Source of the DNA: Aeromicrobium phragmitis
GTDB lineage: Bacteria; Actinomycetota; Actinomycetes; Propionibacteriales; Nocardioidaceae
DNA length: 64,000 nucleotides
Reading direction: 5' to 3'
Assembly (NCBI RefSeq): GCF_003674095.1
Contig: NZ_RDBF01000006.1
Span: 1-64,000, forward strand
Shown here: piece by piece, positions 52,400 through 61,507 of the stretch
Numbering within the stretch: position 1 is the first letter of the stretch
How the letters are laid out: each line of letters opens with the position of its first letter
The notes under the pieces: model-generated
The model's database searches: none
Told to the model about the DNA's origin: nothing
The model's input: the letters and a program-made list of their open reading frames with translations, nothing else
Program-made: the position numbers and the translations under genes

Positions 52400-53979
52400 C
52401 AGCTGCTCCTTCCGTTGCCGCTGCCCGTGGCGCGGTCGCGTGCGGTGGAGACGTCACGGGCGAGGACGTCCACGTCGTCGGGGGTGAAGTTCTCCGCGTC
52501 GGGCCGTCGATACCGCTGGAAGCTGAGCCCCACGGACACGACCGCGACCAGGGCGATGACCCCCCAGCCCGCCACGAGCAGGAACCACTGCGGGAATCCG
52601 CCGTAGCCGTCGGCGATGTAGGCCCAGGTGCCGGTCACCAGGACCGCCACGAGGATCAGCGGGCTGACGTACATCACCATCGCCTTCCACAGCGGACCCA
52701 CCCGCAAGCTCGCGCCGGCGTTGAGGTGCTCGGCGAGGCGGGGGACGGCCCGTGCCACCCAGGCGACGAGGACCAGGGTGAGGACCGCCGAGGTGACGAC
52801 GCCGATGTTGTTGATGAAGGCGTCGACGACGTCGAGCGTGTTGATGCCGGTCGTGGTCGAGAACAGGACGACCGACGGGACGGCGGCGGCGATGCCGACG
52901 ATCAAGCCCGTCTTGGCCGGGCTCCATCCCGTCTTGTCCTGAACCGCGCCCGAGACGACCTGCAGAATCGAGAGCAGGGACGTGAAGCCGGCGAACACGA
53001 GGCTCAGGAAGAAGAGGACACCGATCACGGCGCCGCCAGGCATCTGGGACAGCAGCGTCGGGAACGTGACGAATGCCAGGCCGACTCCGGTGATGCCCTC
53101 GAGTTCACCCACCGTCGTCGCCTGCTGCGCGGCGAGGAAGCCCAGCGTCGCGAAGACGCCGATGCCGGCGAGGATCTCGAAGCTGCAGTTGCCGAAGGCG
53201 ACCACGGTGCCCGACCCGGTCAGGTCGGCCTTGCGGCTGAGGTACGACGAGTACGTGAGCATGATGCCGAAGGCGATCGAGAACGAGAAGAAGATGTGCC
53301 CGTACGCGGCGATCCACACGGTCGGATCAGCCAACGCGGACCAGCTCGGCGTGAAGAACGCGTTGACGCCCTCGGCGGCGCCGTCGAGCGTGAGCGCGTA
53401 GAGGACGATGGCGACGAACAGCACCACGAGGAGCGGCAGCGTCACGCGGTTGACGCGTTCGAGGCCACGGCGGATGCCCAGGCTCATCACGAGGATCGTC
53501 AGCACCCACACGACGAGCAGCGGCACGAGGACGGTGGACACGAAGTCGAGCGAGAAGCCCGGATCCGCTGCCGAGAGGTAGTCGCCGAAGAAGAAAGCGT
53601 TGGCGTCGTCGCCCCACGCGAGCGTGGCGGAGTACACCGTGTACGCCAGCGCCCACGCGACGACGACCGCGTAGTAGATCGCGATAACGTAGCAGACCGC
53701 GACCTGCCACCAGCCGAGCGGCTCGAGACGCTTGTCGGCGCGGCGGAACGCCAGCGGCGGGGCGGCCTTGTAACGATGGCCGAGCGCGTAGTCGAGATAC
53801 AGGATCGGGACACCCGCCGTGAGGAAGGCGACCAGATAGGGGATGAGGAACGCGCCTCCGCCGTTCTCGTAGGCGACGCCGGGGAAGCGCCAGATGTTGC
53901 CGAGTCCGATCGCCGAGCTCACTGCCGCCACGATGAACGCCGTTCGGCCACCCCAGGCCTCGCGCTTCACCTCTGCCAC
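52399..53979 (-). CDS. metP: Neurotransmitter:sodium symporter family transporter (MetP-like)
   Basis: A 526-residue Na+-dependent importer with 12 helices. NSS hallmarks: AVSSAIGLGNIWRFPGVAYENGGGAFLIPY (Na+ and substrate site of helix 1), FSFSIAFGIMLTYSSYL (helix 6), and FAGFTSLLSILQVV. The pairing with metS supports methionine/alanine transport as in MetP of corynebacteria; substrate choice is inferred from this pairing. The last 40 residues are a charged cytoplasmic tail. Confidence 0.88.
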   Translation of the reverse strand: MAEVKREAWGGRTAFIVAAVSSAIGLGNIWRFPGVAYENGGGAFLIPYLVAFLTAGVPILYLDYALGHRYKAAPPLAFRRADKRLEPLGWWQVAVCYVIAIYYAVVVAWALAYTVYSATLAWGDDANAFFFGDYLSAADPGFSLDFVSTVLVPLLVVWVLTILVMSLGIRRGLERVNRVTLPLLVVLFVAIVLYALTLDGAAEGVNAFFTPSWSALADPTVWIAAYGHIFFSFSIAFGIMLTYSSYLSRKADLTGSGTVVAFGNCSFEILAGIGVFATLGFLAAQQATTVGELEGITGVGLAFVTFPTLLSQMPGGAVIGVLFFLSLVFAGFTSLLSILQVVSGAVQDKTGWSPAKTGLIVGIAAAVPSVVLFSTTTGINTLDVVDAFINNIGVVTSAVLTLVLVAWVARAVPRLAEHLNAGASLRVGPLWKAMVMYVSPLILVAVLVTGTWAYIADGYGGFPQWFLLVAGWGVIALVAVVSVGLSFQRYRRPDAENFTPDDVDVLARDVSTARDRATGSGNGRSS

Positions 53980-54110
53980 TGCTCTGCTCCCTTTCGTTCG
54001 ATGAACCGGTGGGACGATACCGGACAGCGCTCACCCTATGAGATCAGCGTCACATTTGCCCAGCGATGCCCCGGGCTCCCCGCGGCGACCCGGGGCCTAG
54101 AGTCGACGAC

Positions 54111-56183
54111 GTGGCGAGGATGAGACGGCGCTACGGTGCCGTGGTGGTTCGGCGGCTGCGCCGGTGGACCCCGAGTGGCCGGTGGTTCGTCGGCGTGGTG
54201 CGGCTCTTCATGACCTCGGCCGCCGCCCTCGCCGTCAGCCTGTGGCTCCTGCCCGGTGAGCAGATCGGTAACGACGCGCTGGCGGTGCTGTCGGTGGCCG
54301 CCCTCGTGCTCGCCGTGGGGGCGTTGTTGCGGCCGTTCCTGACGCAGTTGGCGGTCTTCACCGGTCCGCTCGGCCTCCTGCTCGTCGGTCTGCTGGCCGA
54401 CTCGGTGATCCTCGGCATCGCCCTCGCGGTGCTGCCCGGCGTCGACCCCTTCGGCGTGAGCGAGATCGTGCTGGCCGCCTGGGGCGCGGTGGTCGTGGCG
54501 GCGGTGCTCAACTGGTTCTTCGACTCGTCCTCCGACGAAGCCTTCTTCAATCAGGTGCTCGGACGCGCGCTGCGCCGGGGCCGGGGCAGCGACGTACGCG
54601 GTCCGGGTCTGGTCATCGTCCAACTGGACGGAGTCGGCGTCGACACGCTCCGGCATGCGGTCACGGCGGGGTCCGCGCCGACGATCGGACGCTGGTTGCG
54701 CTCGGGTGGCCATCGGCTCCGCACGTGGCACACCGGCGTTCCCGCCACCACCCCCGCGGGCCAGGCGGCGCTCCTGCACGGCGACACGCACCACGTTCCG
54801 GCGTTCCGCTGGTTCGACAAGGAACGTGGCCGCACCGTCGTGAGCAGCCGCCCCGATGACGTCGCCCTCGTCCAGCAGCGGATCTCCGATGGCCGGGGAC
54901 TGCTGGCCGACGGCGGCGTGAGCATCTCCAATCAGTACTCCGGCGATGCGCCCGTACGACTGCTGACGATGAGCGCTGCCCGCGTGCCACGCGACCGTGG
55001 GGCCGCGGCGTTCATGGCCACCTCGGCCGGGTTCGCCCGCTCGCTTGTGCTGATGGTCGGGCAGATGATCACCGAGGTGCACCAGGCTCGTCGGCAGCGT
55101 CGCCGCGACGTCGTTCCGCGGGTGGCCCGAGGCGGAAACTTCGTGTTGCTGCGCGGTCTCACCACCGTGGTGTTGCGCGACCTCAACGTCGCCCTGGTCG
55201 CCGAGCACATGGCGATCGGAGCGCCGGTCATCTTCGTCGACTTCGTCGATTTCGACGAGGTCGCTCACCATGCGGGCCCGGCGCGCCCGGAATCGCTGCG
55301 GGCGATCGAGGGCCTCGACCGCGTTCTCGAGTTCTTCGCCGAGGTGGCCGAGGACACGGGCCGGGACTACGAGATCGCCGTCGTCTCCGATCACGGACAG
55401 TCGCAGGGCCCGACCTTCCGCCAGCTCAGCGGCGCGACCCTGGCTGAGGTCGTCGATGCGCTCGCCGCGCTTCCGGCCCGCGCCGCGCACCACGACGACC
55501 GGCCGGCGGAGACGTGGGGGCCGGCCAACGTGCTGACCGAGGCCGCTCCCGGTGCGAGCCGGTTGATCGGCGCGGCCACCCGCACCGTCGCGGTGGGCAG
55601 CGGAGGGTCCGGGTCGCCCGAGGAGCCCGAACCGGACGAGAGCGACCCCCTGGTCGTGATGGCATCGGGCAGTTTGGCCCAGGTGTATCTCCGCGACGTG
55701 CCGGGTGTCGCCTCTCGCGAGCTCATCGACGAGCGATACCCCATGCTGGTGACGGGGTTGGTGCGACACCCGCACATCGGTCTCGTTCTCACCCGGACCG
55801 CCGAGGGGCGGTTGCGCGTCGACGGTGCGGACGGCTGGCGGAGCCTGGACGCCGCGGGCGGCGTGGTCGACGGCGAAGGCACGGACCCGCTGCTGGACTA
55901 CGGACCCTTCGCCGCCGGCGATGTGCTGGACGCGGCCGGACGTGCTCACGCCGGTGACCTCATCGTCATGGGGCGGTACGACGCGCGCCTCGACGAGGTC
56001 GTCGCGTTCGAGGAACTCGTCGGGTCACACGGAGGGTTGGGCGGTGGCCAGACGGAGGCGATGCTGGTGCATCCCGCCGACTGGGACGTCCCCGAGACCG
56101 CACTCGACGGCAGGGCGGTCCACGAGGTGCTCGTCGGGCGGCTGCACCAACTCGGGCTCCGAACGGAGGATCGCCGTGAGTGA
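54111..56183 (+). CDS. Phage-holin-like membrane domain fused to alkaline-phosphatase-superfamily hydrolase
   Basis: A 690-residue protein from GTG 54111 (ATG 54120 is the alternative). Residues 25-150 have four helices of the holin_4_2-like family (FMTSAAALAVSLWLLPGE, LLRPFLTQLAVFTGPLGLLLVGL). From about 160 a type I phosphodiesterase/phosphatase fold starts: VIVQLDGVGVDTLRHA with the metal Asp, TTPAGQAALLHG with the likely nucleophile Thr, VDFDEVAHHAGP and VVSDHGQSQGP with metal His/Asp. It is probably a membrane-bound phosphodi- or monoesterase facing the cytoplasm or outside; substrate unknown. It overlaps the MBL gene by 8 bases, giving a three-gene operon. Confidence 0.85.
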   Translation: MARMRRRYGAVVVRRLRRWTPSGRWFVGVVRLFMTSAAALAVSLWLLPGEQIGNDALAVLSVAALVLAVGALLRPFLTQLAVFTGPLGLLLVGLLADSVILGIALAVLPGVDPFGVSEIVLAAWGAVVVAAVLNWFFDSSSDEAFFNQVLGRALRRGRGSDVRGPGLVIVQLDGVGVDTLRHAVTAGSAPTIGRWLRSGGHRLRTWHTGVPATTPAGQAALLHGDTHHVPAFRWFDKERGRTVVSSRPDDVALVQQRISDGRGLLADGGVSISNQYSGDAPVRLLTMSAARVPRDRGAAAFMATSAGFARSLVLMVGQMITEVHQARRQRRRDVVPRVARGGNFVLLRGLTTVVLRDLNVALVAEHMAIGAPVIFVDFVDFDEVAHHAGPARPESLRAIEGLDRVLEFFAEVAEDTGRDYEIAVVSDHGQSQGPTFRQLSGATLAEVVDALAALPARAAHHDDRPAETWGPANVLTEAAPGASRLIGAATRTVAVGSGGSGSPEEPEPDESDPLVVMASGSLAQVYLRDVPGVASRELIDERYPMLVTGLVRHPHIGLVLTRTAEGRLRVDGADGWRSLDAAGGVVDGEGTDPLLDYGPFAAGDVLDAAGRAHAGDLIVMGRYDARLDEVVAFEELVGSHGGLGGGQTEAMLVHPADWDVPETALDGRAVHEVLVGRLHQLGLRTEDRRE

Positions 56184-56940
56184 CGTAGCAGCCGTGTGGT
56201 GGGGCCACGCGACGAGTACGGTCGAGCTGGACGGTCGGCGGGTGCTCACCGACCCGGTGTTCGCCGACCGGCTGATGCACCTGCGCCGGCGCACTCCGAC
56301 CCCCGCGCCCGAGGCTCTGGAAGCGGACCTCGTGGTCGTATCCCACCTCCACCCGGACCACTTCCACGTGCCGTCGCTGCGGCGGCTCCGGCGGGGGACC
56401 ACGGTGCTCGTCCCCCGCAACGGCGGGCGTCTGCTCCGCGGGGCGGGCCTCGACGTCGACGAGGTCACCTCGGGGACGGTCGCTACGTCCACCGGGTTGC
56501 GGATCGAGGTCACGCCCGCGGCGCACTCGGATCAACGGCACCACGGCTCGCGGTTGCGCGGCGAGCCGCTCGGTTTCGTGGTGCGAGGGCGCCGCAGTTC
56601 CGTCTGGTATCCGGGAGATACGGCGCTCGCCGATCACATCGACGACGTGCGCGACATCGACCTCGCGCTCGTGCCCGTCGGTGGGTGGGGGCCGACGCTG
56701 GGGAAGGGGCACATGGACCCGGCCGCGGCCGCCGAGGCGGTGAGGCGCGTCGGAGCTCGCTGGGCCGTGCCGGTGCATTGGGGGACCTTCTGGCCGATCG
56801 GGATGCGCCGCTGGGCGTCGACGTATCACCGGTTGTTCCGCATGCCCGGCCGCCGGTTCGTCGAGGCCGTGGACGCCGGCGCCGACGTCTCGCTCGCGCC
56901 GCACGGCGCCCGGCTGCGCTGGGAGGAGCTCGGTGGCTGA
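56176..56940 (+). CDS. Metallo-beta-lactamase-fold hydrolase (UlaG/NAPE-PLD-like)
   Basis: A 254-residue enzyme from GTG 56176, which follows GGAGG. HLHPDH (VVVSHLHPDHFH) binds the metals, with further ligands in TPAAHSDQRHHG and VHWGTFW. The order WWGHAT...LTDPVFADR is that of the UlaG-type lactonases and N-acyl-phosphatidylethanolamine phospholipase D relatives. Its stop overlaps the VTT membrane gene start by 8 bases and its own start lies within the phosphatase gene, so all three proteins are made together, maybe for lipid or envelope phosphate turnover. Confidence 0.88.
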   Translation: MSDVAAVWWGHATSTVELDGRRVLTDPVFADRLMHLRRRTPTPAPEALEADLVVVSHLHPDHFHVPSLRRLRRGTTVLVPRNGGRLLRGAGLDVDEVTSGTVATSTGLRIEVTPAAHSDQRHHGSRLRGEPLGFVVRGRRSSVWYPGDTALADHIDDVRDIDLALVPVGGWGPTLGKGHMDPAAAAEAVRRVGARWAVPVHWGTFWPIGMRRWASTYHRLFRMPGRRFVEAVDAGADVSLAPHGARLRWEELGG

Positions 56941-57499
56941 GGATCTCGGCTGGGTGCATCTGGCTGTCCTCCTGGCTGCGGTCGCGTTCGGGGCGGTCGT
57001 GCCGGTGGTCCCGACCGGTCCCGCGCTGGCGGCTGCGGCGGTCCTGGCCCATGACGAGGCGCCGTGGGAGATCGTGCTGGTGCTGGCGGTGGGGTGGCTC
57101 GGCGCCTACCTGGGGGATCTCGTGGTCTTCGCGTTGTTCTCCTTCACCGGCGGACGGATCGCGCAGCGCGTTCCGTGGTTGCACGCCGATCGCCCCGCGA
57201 TGGCGGCCATGGGGCGGCGGATCGAGGCCAACGACCTGGCCACGATGACGACGTCGCGCCTGATTCCCGCTGGTCGCCTGCCGGTGCTGGCTGCCGCTGC
57301 GGTCAGCGGATACCCGTGGCACCGCTTCGCGCTCACGGCCGTCGCCTCCGCGGGCGCCTGGGCGGTGCTGTACGTCGGCATCGGCCTGCTCGGCGGCGCC
57401 GTGGTCCCCAGCACGACGGTGGCGCTGGTGGCCGCGGTGCTGGTCGCGCTCGCGATCGGGGTCGTGCCGCGGCTGGTCACCCGCACGCCTCGAGGGTGA
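56933..57499 (+). CDS. DedA/VTT-domain membrane protein
   Basis: A 188-residue protein starting GTG inside the preceding gene's end. Five to six hydrophobic segments are present. The DedA landmark SRLIPAGRLPVLAAAAVSGYPWHRF (F/Y-x-R-x-x-P-x-x-R-x3-x3-G) is clear. DedA/VTT proteins act in undecaprenyl-phosphate or phospholipid flipping, which fits the operon with a phosphatase and an MBL hydrolase. Slightly shorter than typical DedA (about 200-220). Confidence 0.88.
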   Translation: MAEDLGWVHLAVLLAAVAFGAVVPVVPTGPALAAAAVLAHDEAPWEIVLVLAVGWLGAYLGDLVVFALFSFTGGRIAQRVPWLHADRPAMAAMGRRIEANDLATMTTSRLIPAGRLPVLAAAAVSGYPWHRFALTAVASAGAWAVLYVGIGLLGGAVVPSTTVALVAAVLVALAIGVVPRLVTRTPRG

Positions 57500-57529
57500 G
57501 GGGAGCGGGCGGGATTTGACCGACCGGCC

Positions 57530-57562
57530 ATATCGTGTTTCGATAATATCGAAAGTCGATAT
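57530..57562. promoter_or_regulatory. 33-bp near-perfect palindrome before DUF2975/XRE operon
   Basis: Centred on A57546. Inner arms TTTCGATA/TATCGAAA (57538-57545, 57547-57554) are perfect, and outer arms ATATCG/CGATAT (57530-57535, 57557-57562) match exactly; only two position pairs between them fail. GATAAT (57542-57547) inside is a good -10 candidate; TTGACC at 57515 is spaced 21 bases. The ATG of the DUF2975 gene is at 57577. Confidence 0.8.
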
Positions 57563-57576
57563 AGCAGGAGGGTGTC

Positions 57577-58185
57577 ATGTCGGAGAAGTCCCCATTCGGT
57601 GCGTCGCGGTCGGACCTGTGGGCGGTGCTCATCGTCGGCGGGGTGATCGTCGTCTCGACGCTGGTCGGTCTCGTGGTGCGGTTGGTCGAGATCGTGCCCA
57701 ACCGGGACGTGCCGGTCACGGTGCAGCTGATGGGGGAGCGCCTCGCCCTTCCACTGGGGCCGAACGGCGAGCCGTTGTCCGGCGAGGTCTCCACCGCCAC
57801 GATCCAGGTCTCGGACATGCCGGTCGCCACGTACGTCTCCGCCCTCGGCGCGGCGATCGTTCCCGCCCTCGCCACGATCGGGGTGGTCGTGTGCGTCATG
57901 GTGCTGTGCCGCAACCTCATGGCCGGACGGTTCTTCAGCCGCGCCAACACCCGGCTGGTGAGCGCGGTGTCCGTGCTCATCGCGCTCGGTTGGCTGATCT
58001 CCTTCCTGTTCTCCACGATGGCCAGCAACGGCGCCCTCGCCTTGGTCGCCGACCGTGAGCTGCTGGAGTCCGTGCAGTTCCGGGTCGATTGGGTCGCGGT
58101 GCTCGCCGCGATGGGCGTCGGCGCGCTCGCATCGGCCTTTCATGCGGGCGAGCGGATGCAGCGCGACACCGAAGGCCTGGTCTGA
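57577..58185 (+). CDS. DUF2975 membrane protein
   Basis: A 202-residue four-helix protein (helices at about 12-35, 90-112, 125-150, 175-195). Family landmarks are the small extracellular loop after helix 1 and VLCRNLMAGRFFSRANTRLVSAVSVL. DUF2975 genes are typically coupled with a YozG-like XRE regulator gene, as here (TGATG overlap). Role unknown. Regulated probably by the palindrome upstream. CAGGAGGG is its ribosome site. Confidence 0.88.
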   Translation: MSEKSPFGASRSDLWAVLIVGGVIVVSTLVGLVVRLVEIVPNRDVPVTVQLMGERLALPLGPNGEPLSGEVSTATIQVSDMPVATYVSALGAAIVPALATIGVVVCVMVLCRNLMAGRFFSRANTRLVSAVSVLIALGWLISFLFSTMASNGALALVADRELLESVQFRVDWVAVLAAMGVGALASAFHAGERMQRDTEGLV

Positions 58186-58433
58186 TGCCTCCCGAGGACG
58201 ATCTCGGCCGCGTGCACTGCCGGTTGGACGAACTGCTCGCCGCGCGACAGATGACGCTCACCCGATTGAGCGAGCTGGTCGGCGTCACGGTGGTCAACCT
58301 GTCGGTGCTCAAGAACGACCGGGCGAAGGCGATCCGCTTCTCGACGCTGACGGCGATCTGCGACGTGCTCCAGTGCGAGGTCGGCGACCTGCTCGTCGTC
58401 ACCCCACCGGGCGCAGGGACCGCCGCGCACTGA
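58185..58433 (+). CDS. YozG-like XRE-family transcriptional regulator
   Basis: An 82-residue one-domain helix-turn-helix protein: LDELLAARQMTLTRLSELVGVTVVNLSVLKNDRAKAIRFSTLTAICDVLQCEVGDLL. This is the YozG form of Cro/C1 type. Its ATG overlaps the DUF2975 stop. Likely autoregulates through the 33-bp palindrome. Its 3' end overlaps the convergent MFS gene by 35 bases. Confidence 0.92.
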   Translation: MPPEDDLGRVHCRLDELLAARQMTLTRLSELVGVTVVNLSVLKNDRAKAIRFSTLTAICDVLQCEVGDLLVVTPPGAGTAAH

Positions 58434-59613
58434 GGACGGCCACGGCCACGGGAATGGTGAGCAGCGCCGCCGCTGCGTTGAGCGCGCCGAACCCGAAGGC
58501 CGCTACCACGAGCCCGGCGATCAGTCCGCCGGCCGCGCCCGCCAGATTCATCGCCAGATCGCTGAACCCCTGGACCAACGGGCGGACCTCGGGTTCTACG
58601 GTGCGAGTGAGCAGCGCGGCGCCGGCGATCACCGAGGCGGACCACCCGAGGCCGAGGAGGATCAGGCCCGCGGTGATGCGGGTCTCGGAGTGGCCGGCAG
58701 TCCCGGCCAGGACCGTGGCCGCCACCAGGATCGCTTGGCCGAGCAGGATGGTGCTCTCCGGCCCGACCCGGTCGGCGAGCCATCCGAGCACCGGCGACAG
58801 GGCGTACATGCCGGCGATGTGCAGGCTGATGGTGAGACCGATGACGTGAAGCGCCGAACCGTGCCCCTGCATGTGGACCGGCGTCAACGCCATGACCGCC
58901 ACCATCACCGCGTGCGAGGAGGCGACCGCGAAGACGGCGACCGCGGCGCGTCCGCGGATGTGCGGGAGAGCACGACGGATCGCGCCGCGGGAGGAACCGT
59001 CGGCGGCGCGCCCGATCAACCTCAGCGGGTCCGGTCGCAGGAACAGCCACGTCACGAGTCCGGCGCCGGCGAAGGCGAGAACGGAGAACAGCATCGGTCC
59101 GGCGAGCTGAGGCACCCCGACGCGATCGGCGACGGCGGCACCCGGGCCGGTCAGATTCGGGCCGATGACCGCGCCGACGGTCGTGGACCAGACGACGATC
59201 GAGATCGCGCGGCCGATCCGGGCCGGTTCGGCACGGTCCGCCGCGGCGAACCGTGACTGGAGGTTGGCCGCGGTACTCGCGCCGAACAGCAGCAGTCCGC
59301 CGAGTGCCAAGGGGAGGGACTCGAGGCTCGCGGCCGCCACGGCGAATCCGGCCCCGAGGGAACCTAGCCACCAGCCGGCGGTGAGTGCGGGTCGGCGTCC
59401 GCACCGTGCCGCCAGCGTCGACAACGGAACCGTGAACAGGGCGGCGCCGAGCGTCAGCGCGACGGTGGCGAGACCCGCCCAGCCCTCGGATCCGCTGATG
59501 TCCTCGATCAGCAAGGCGCCGATCGCCAGCCCCGCTCCGTTGCCGATGCCGCCGATCACCTGGACGAGTGACAAGACGGTCACGATGCGGCGCTGAGGTG
59601 AGGTCACGAGCAC
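58399..59613 (-). CDS. MFS transporter
   Basis: A 404-residue, 12-helix major facilitator protein. The loop 2-3 motif is weak (STLAARCGRRPALTAGW), and the second-half counterpart is LGWLADRVGPESTIL. I see no substrate-specific motif; a drug or metabolite exporter of the YfcJ/DHA1-like kind is plausible. GTG or ATG near 59613 is the first start available. Convergent with the XRE gene and divergent from ppx. Confidence 0.88.
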   Translation of the reverse strand: MLVTSPQRRIVTVLSLVQVIGGIGNGAGLAIGALLIEDISGSEGWAGLATVALTLGAALFTVPLSTLAARCGRRPALTAGWWLGSLGAGFAVAAASLESLPLALGGLLLFGASTAANLQSRFAAADRAEPARIGRAISIVVWSTTVGAVIGPNLTGPGAAVADRVGVPQLAGPMLFSVLAFAGAGLVTWLFLRPDPLRLIGRAADGSSRGAIRRALPHIRGRAAVAVFAVASSHAVMVAVMALTPVHMQGHGSALHVIGLTISLHIAGMYALSPVLGWLADRVGPESTILLGQAILVAATVLAGTAGHSETRITAGLILLGLGWSASVIAGAALLTRTVEPEVRPLVQGFSDLAMNLAGAAGGLIAGLVVAAFGFGALNAAAALLTIPVAVAVLSARRSLRPVG

Positions 59614-59667
59614 ACTCTAAGGTCGGCGGAGCGTCGGTCGGCCCAGGCGCTCGCTAGGGTGAGGTGC

Positions 59668-60594
59668 ATGCCCGAGCGCGTCGCTGCCATCGACTGTGGG
59701 ACCAACTCCATCCGCCTGCTCGTCACCGACGTCGCGGGGGATGCCAAGACCGACCTGCTGCGCGAGATGCGCATCGTGCGCCTGGGGCAGGGAGTCGATG
59801 AGACCGGGCGCCTGGCCGACGAGGCGATCGAGCGCACTCTGTCGGCGACCGCCGAGTATGCCGAGTTCATCCGGGGACTCGATGCCGCGACCGTCCGGTT
59901 CTGCGCGACCTCGGCCGTCCGTGACGCTGCGAACGCCGGCCGATTCGCCGACGGGGTCGAGCAGATCCTCGGAGTCCGTCCCGAAGTCCTCAGCGGTGAC
60001 GAGGAGGCGCGTGCCTCCTTCGACGGCGCCACGCGCGAGCTGGCGGGCGGGCGTACTCTGCTCGTCGACCTCGGCGGCGGCTCGACCGAGATCGTCGTCG
60101 GCGACCAGGGCGGAGTCGATGCCGCGACCTCCCTCGACATCGGCAGCGTCCGCCTGACCGAGCGGTTCCTCCCGGGCGACCCGCCGTCGGTCGCCGAGAT
60201 GACCGCCTGCATGGAGTACGTCGACCAGGCGATCGTTCCTGCGGTGGCCGGGCTCGACGGTGCCGACGCGTTCGTCGGCGTCGCTGGCACGATCACCACG
60301 ATCGCCGCGCACTCGCTCGGGTTGCCGTCCTACGACTCGGAGGCGATCCATCAGGCGCGACTGCACCTCGACGACGTGCGGGAGGCCTGCCTGTCGCTCG
60401 CGTCGATGGCCGTGGCGGACCGCCGGGCGCTGCCGTTCATGCATCCGGGTCGCGCCGACGTCATCGGCGGCGGCGCGCTGATCCTCGACCGGCTCATCGA
60501 ACATCTGCCGCTGGAGACCGACACGATGGTGGTCAGCGAGCACGACATCCTGGACGGCATCGCATGGGGTGCCGCCGCGACGAAGGGAGTGTGA
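59668..60594 (+). CDS. Ppx/GppA-family exopolyphosphatase
   Basis: A 308-residue actin-fold phosphatase. ATP-binding-like phosphate 1 loop AAIDCGTNSIRLLV and phosphate 2 loop VDLGGGSTEIV are typical, with E119-type catalytic acid likely in SGDEEAR. It acts on polyphosphate or guanosine pentaphosphate. It starts at ATG 59668 (9 bases after an in-frame GTG with no better RBS). In many actinobacteria a ppx gene follows eno/ftsB; here it is followed 5 bases later by a 2-hydroxyacid dehydrogenase. Confidence 0.93.
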   Translation: MPERVAAIDCGTNSIRLLVTDVAGDAKTDLLREMRIVRLGQGVDETGRLADEAIERTLSATAEYAEFIRGLDAATVRFCATSAVRDAANAGRFADGVEQILGVRPEVLSGDEEARASFDGATRELAGGRTLLVDLGGGSTEIVVGDQGGVDAATSLDIGSVRLTERFLPGDPPSVAEMTACMEYVDQAIVPAVAGLDGADAFVGVAGTITTIAAHSLGLPSYDSEAIHQARLHLDDVREACLSLASMAVADRRALPFMHPGRADVIGGGALILDRLIEHLPLETDTMVVSEHDILDGIAWGAAATKGV

Positions 60595-60599
60595 CCCGC

Positions 60600-61499
60600 A
60601 TGCGCGTGAGCGTGCCCGACGCCGATTGGCTCGACAGCCTCAGCGACCTCGGCCTGGATCTGCTCGTGTGGGACACCCAAGGTGCCCAACCCGACGGGCA
60701 CCTCGACCTCGTGGTGTGGCCGTACACGCTCGAGCCGAGCGCCATGGCGAACGTCGACACGAACCGCGTCGGCGTGATCCAGGGCCAGTCCCTCGGGTAC
60801 GACGGCGTCGCCGATCATCTTCCGCCCGGCGGCGTCTTCTGCAACGCCGTCGGCGTCCACGAGGAGTCGACCGCCGAGCTCGCGGTCACGCTGGCGCTCG
60901 CCGCGGCGCGACGCCTCGATCAGTTCGGGCGGCAGCAGGCGGCGTCGACGTGGTCGAAGGTGTGGACGTCGAGCCTGGTCGACAAGCGCGTCATGCTGCT
61001 CGGCGTCGGGGGCATCGGCCGGGAGGTGGCCGCGCGGTTGAGCGGTTTCGGGTGCGAGCTCATCCGCGTCGGCACCACGGCGCGCGACGACGAGCACGGC
61101 TACGTGCACGGCACCGACGAGCTGCCTCAGCTGCTCCCGCAGGCCGAGGTCGTCATCGTCGCGGTGCCGCTGACCGAGGAGACCACGGGCCTGATCGACG
61201 ACGATTTCCTGTCAGCGCTGCCCGACGACGCCATCGTCGTCAACGTCGCCCGGGGTAAGGTCGCCGACACCGAAGCGGTGCTGCGTGCGGTGCCCCGCAT
61301 CCGGTTCGCCAGCGACGTCTTCGATCCGGAGCCGCTGTCGGACGAGCACCCGCTCTGGTCGGCACCCAACGTCATCATCACGCCGCACGTCGGCGGGATG
61401 ACGTCGGCGATGCGACCGCGCATCGAGCGAGTCGTGCGCCGGCAGATCGACGCACTGCGGGCAGGTCAGGACCCGATCAACGTCGCCGTCCGCACCTGA
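60600..61499 (+). CDS. D-isomer-specific 2-hydroxyacid dehydrogenase
   Basis: A 299-residue NAD(P)-dependent dehydrogenase. The Rossmann motif is LGVGGIGREVAARLSGFG, the catalytic Arg is in VNVARGKVADTEAV, the Glu in DVFDPEPLSDEHPLW and the His in ITPHVGGMT. The family interconverts 2-hydroxy and 2-oxo acids. The N-terminal substrate domain is short and Asp/Leu-rich. The Rossmann acidic residue is replaced by a Val-Gly-Thr stretch (RVGTTAR), which suggests NADP preference. GAAGGGAG precedes ATG 60600. A tRNA gene follows 8 bases on. Confidence 0.92.
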   Translation: MRVSVPDADWLDSLSDLGLDLLVWDTQGAQPDGHLDLVVWPYTLEPSAMANVDTNRVGVIQGQSLGYDGVADHLPPGGVFCNAVGVHEESTAELAVTLALAAARRLDQFGRQQAASTWSKVWTSSLVDKRVMLLGVGGIGREVAARLSGFGCELIRVGTTARDDEHGYVHGTDELPQLLPQAEVVIVAVPLTEETTGLIDDDFLSALPDDAIVVNVARGKVADTEAVLRAVPRIRFASDVFDPEPLSDEHPLWSAPNVIITPHVGGMTSAMRPRIERVVRRQIDALRAGQDPINVAVRT

Positions 61500-61507
61500 C
61501 CGCGATC

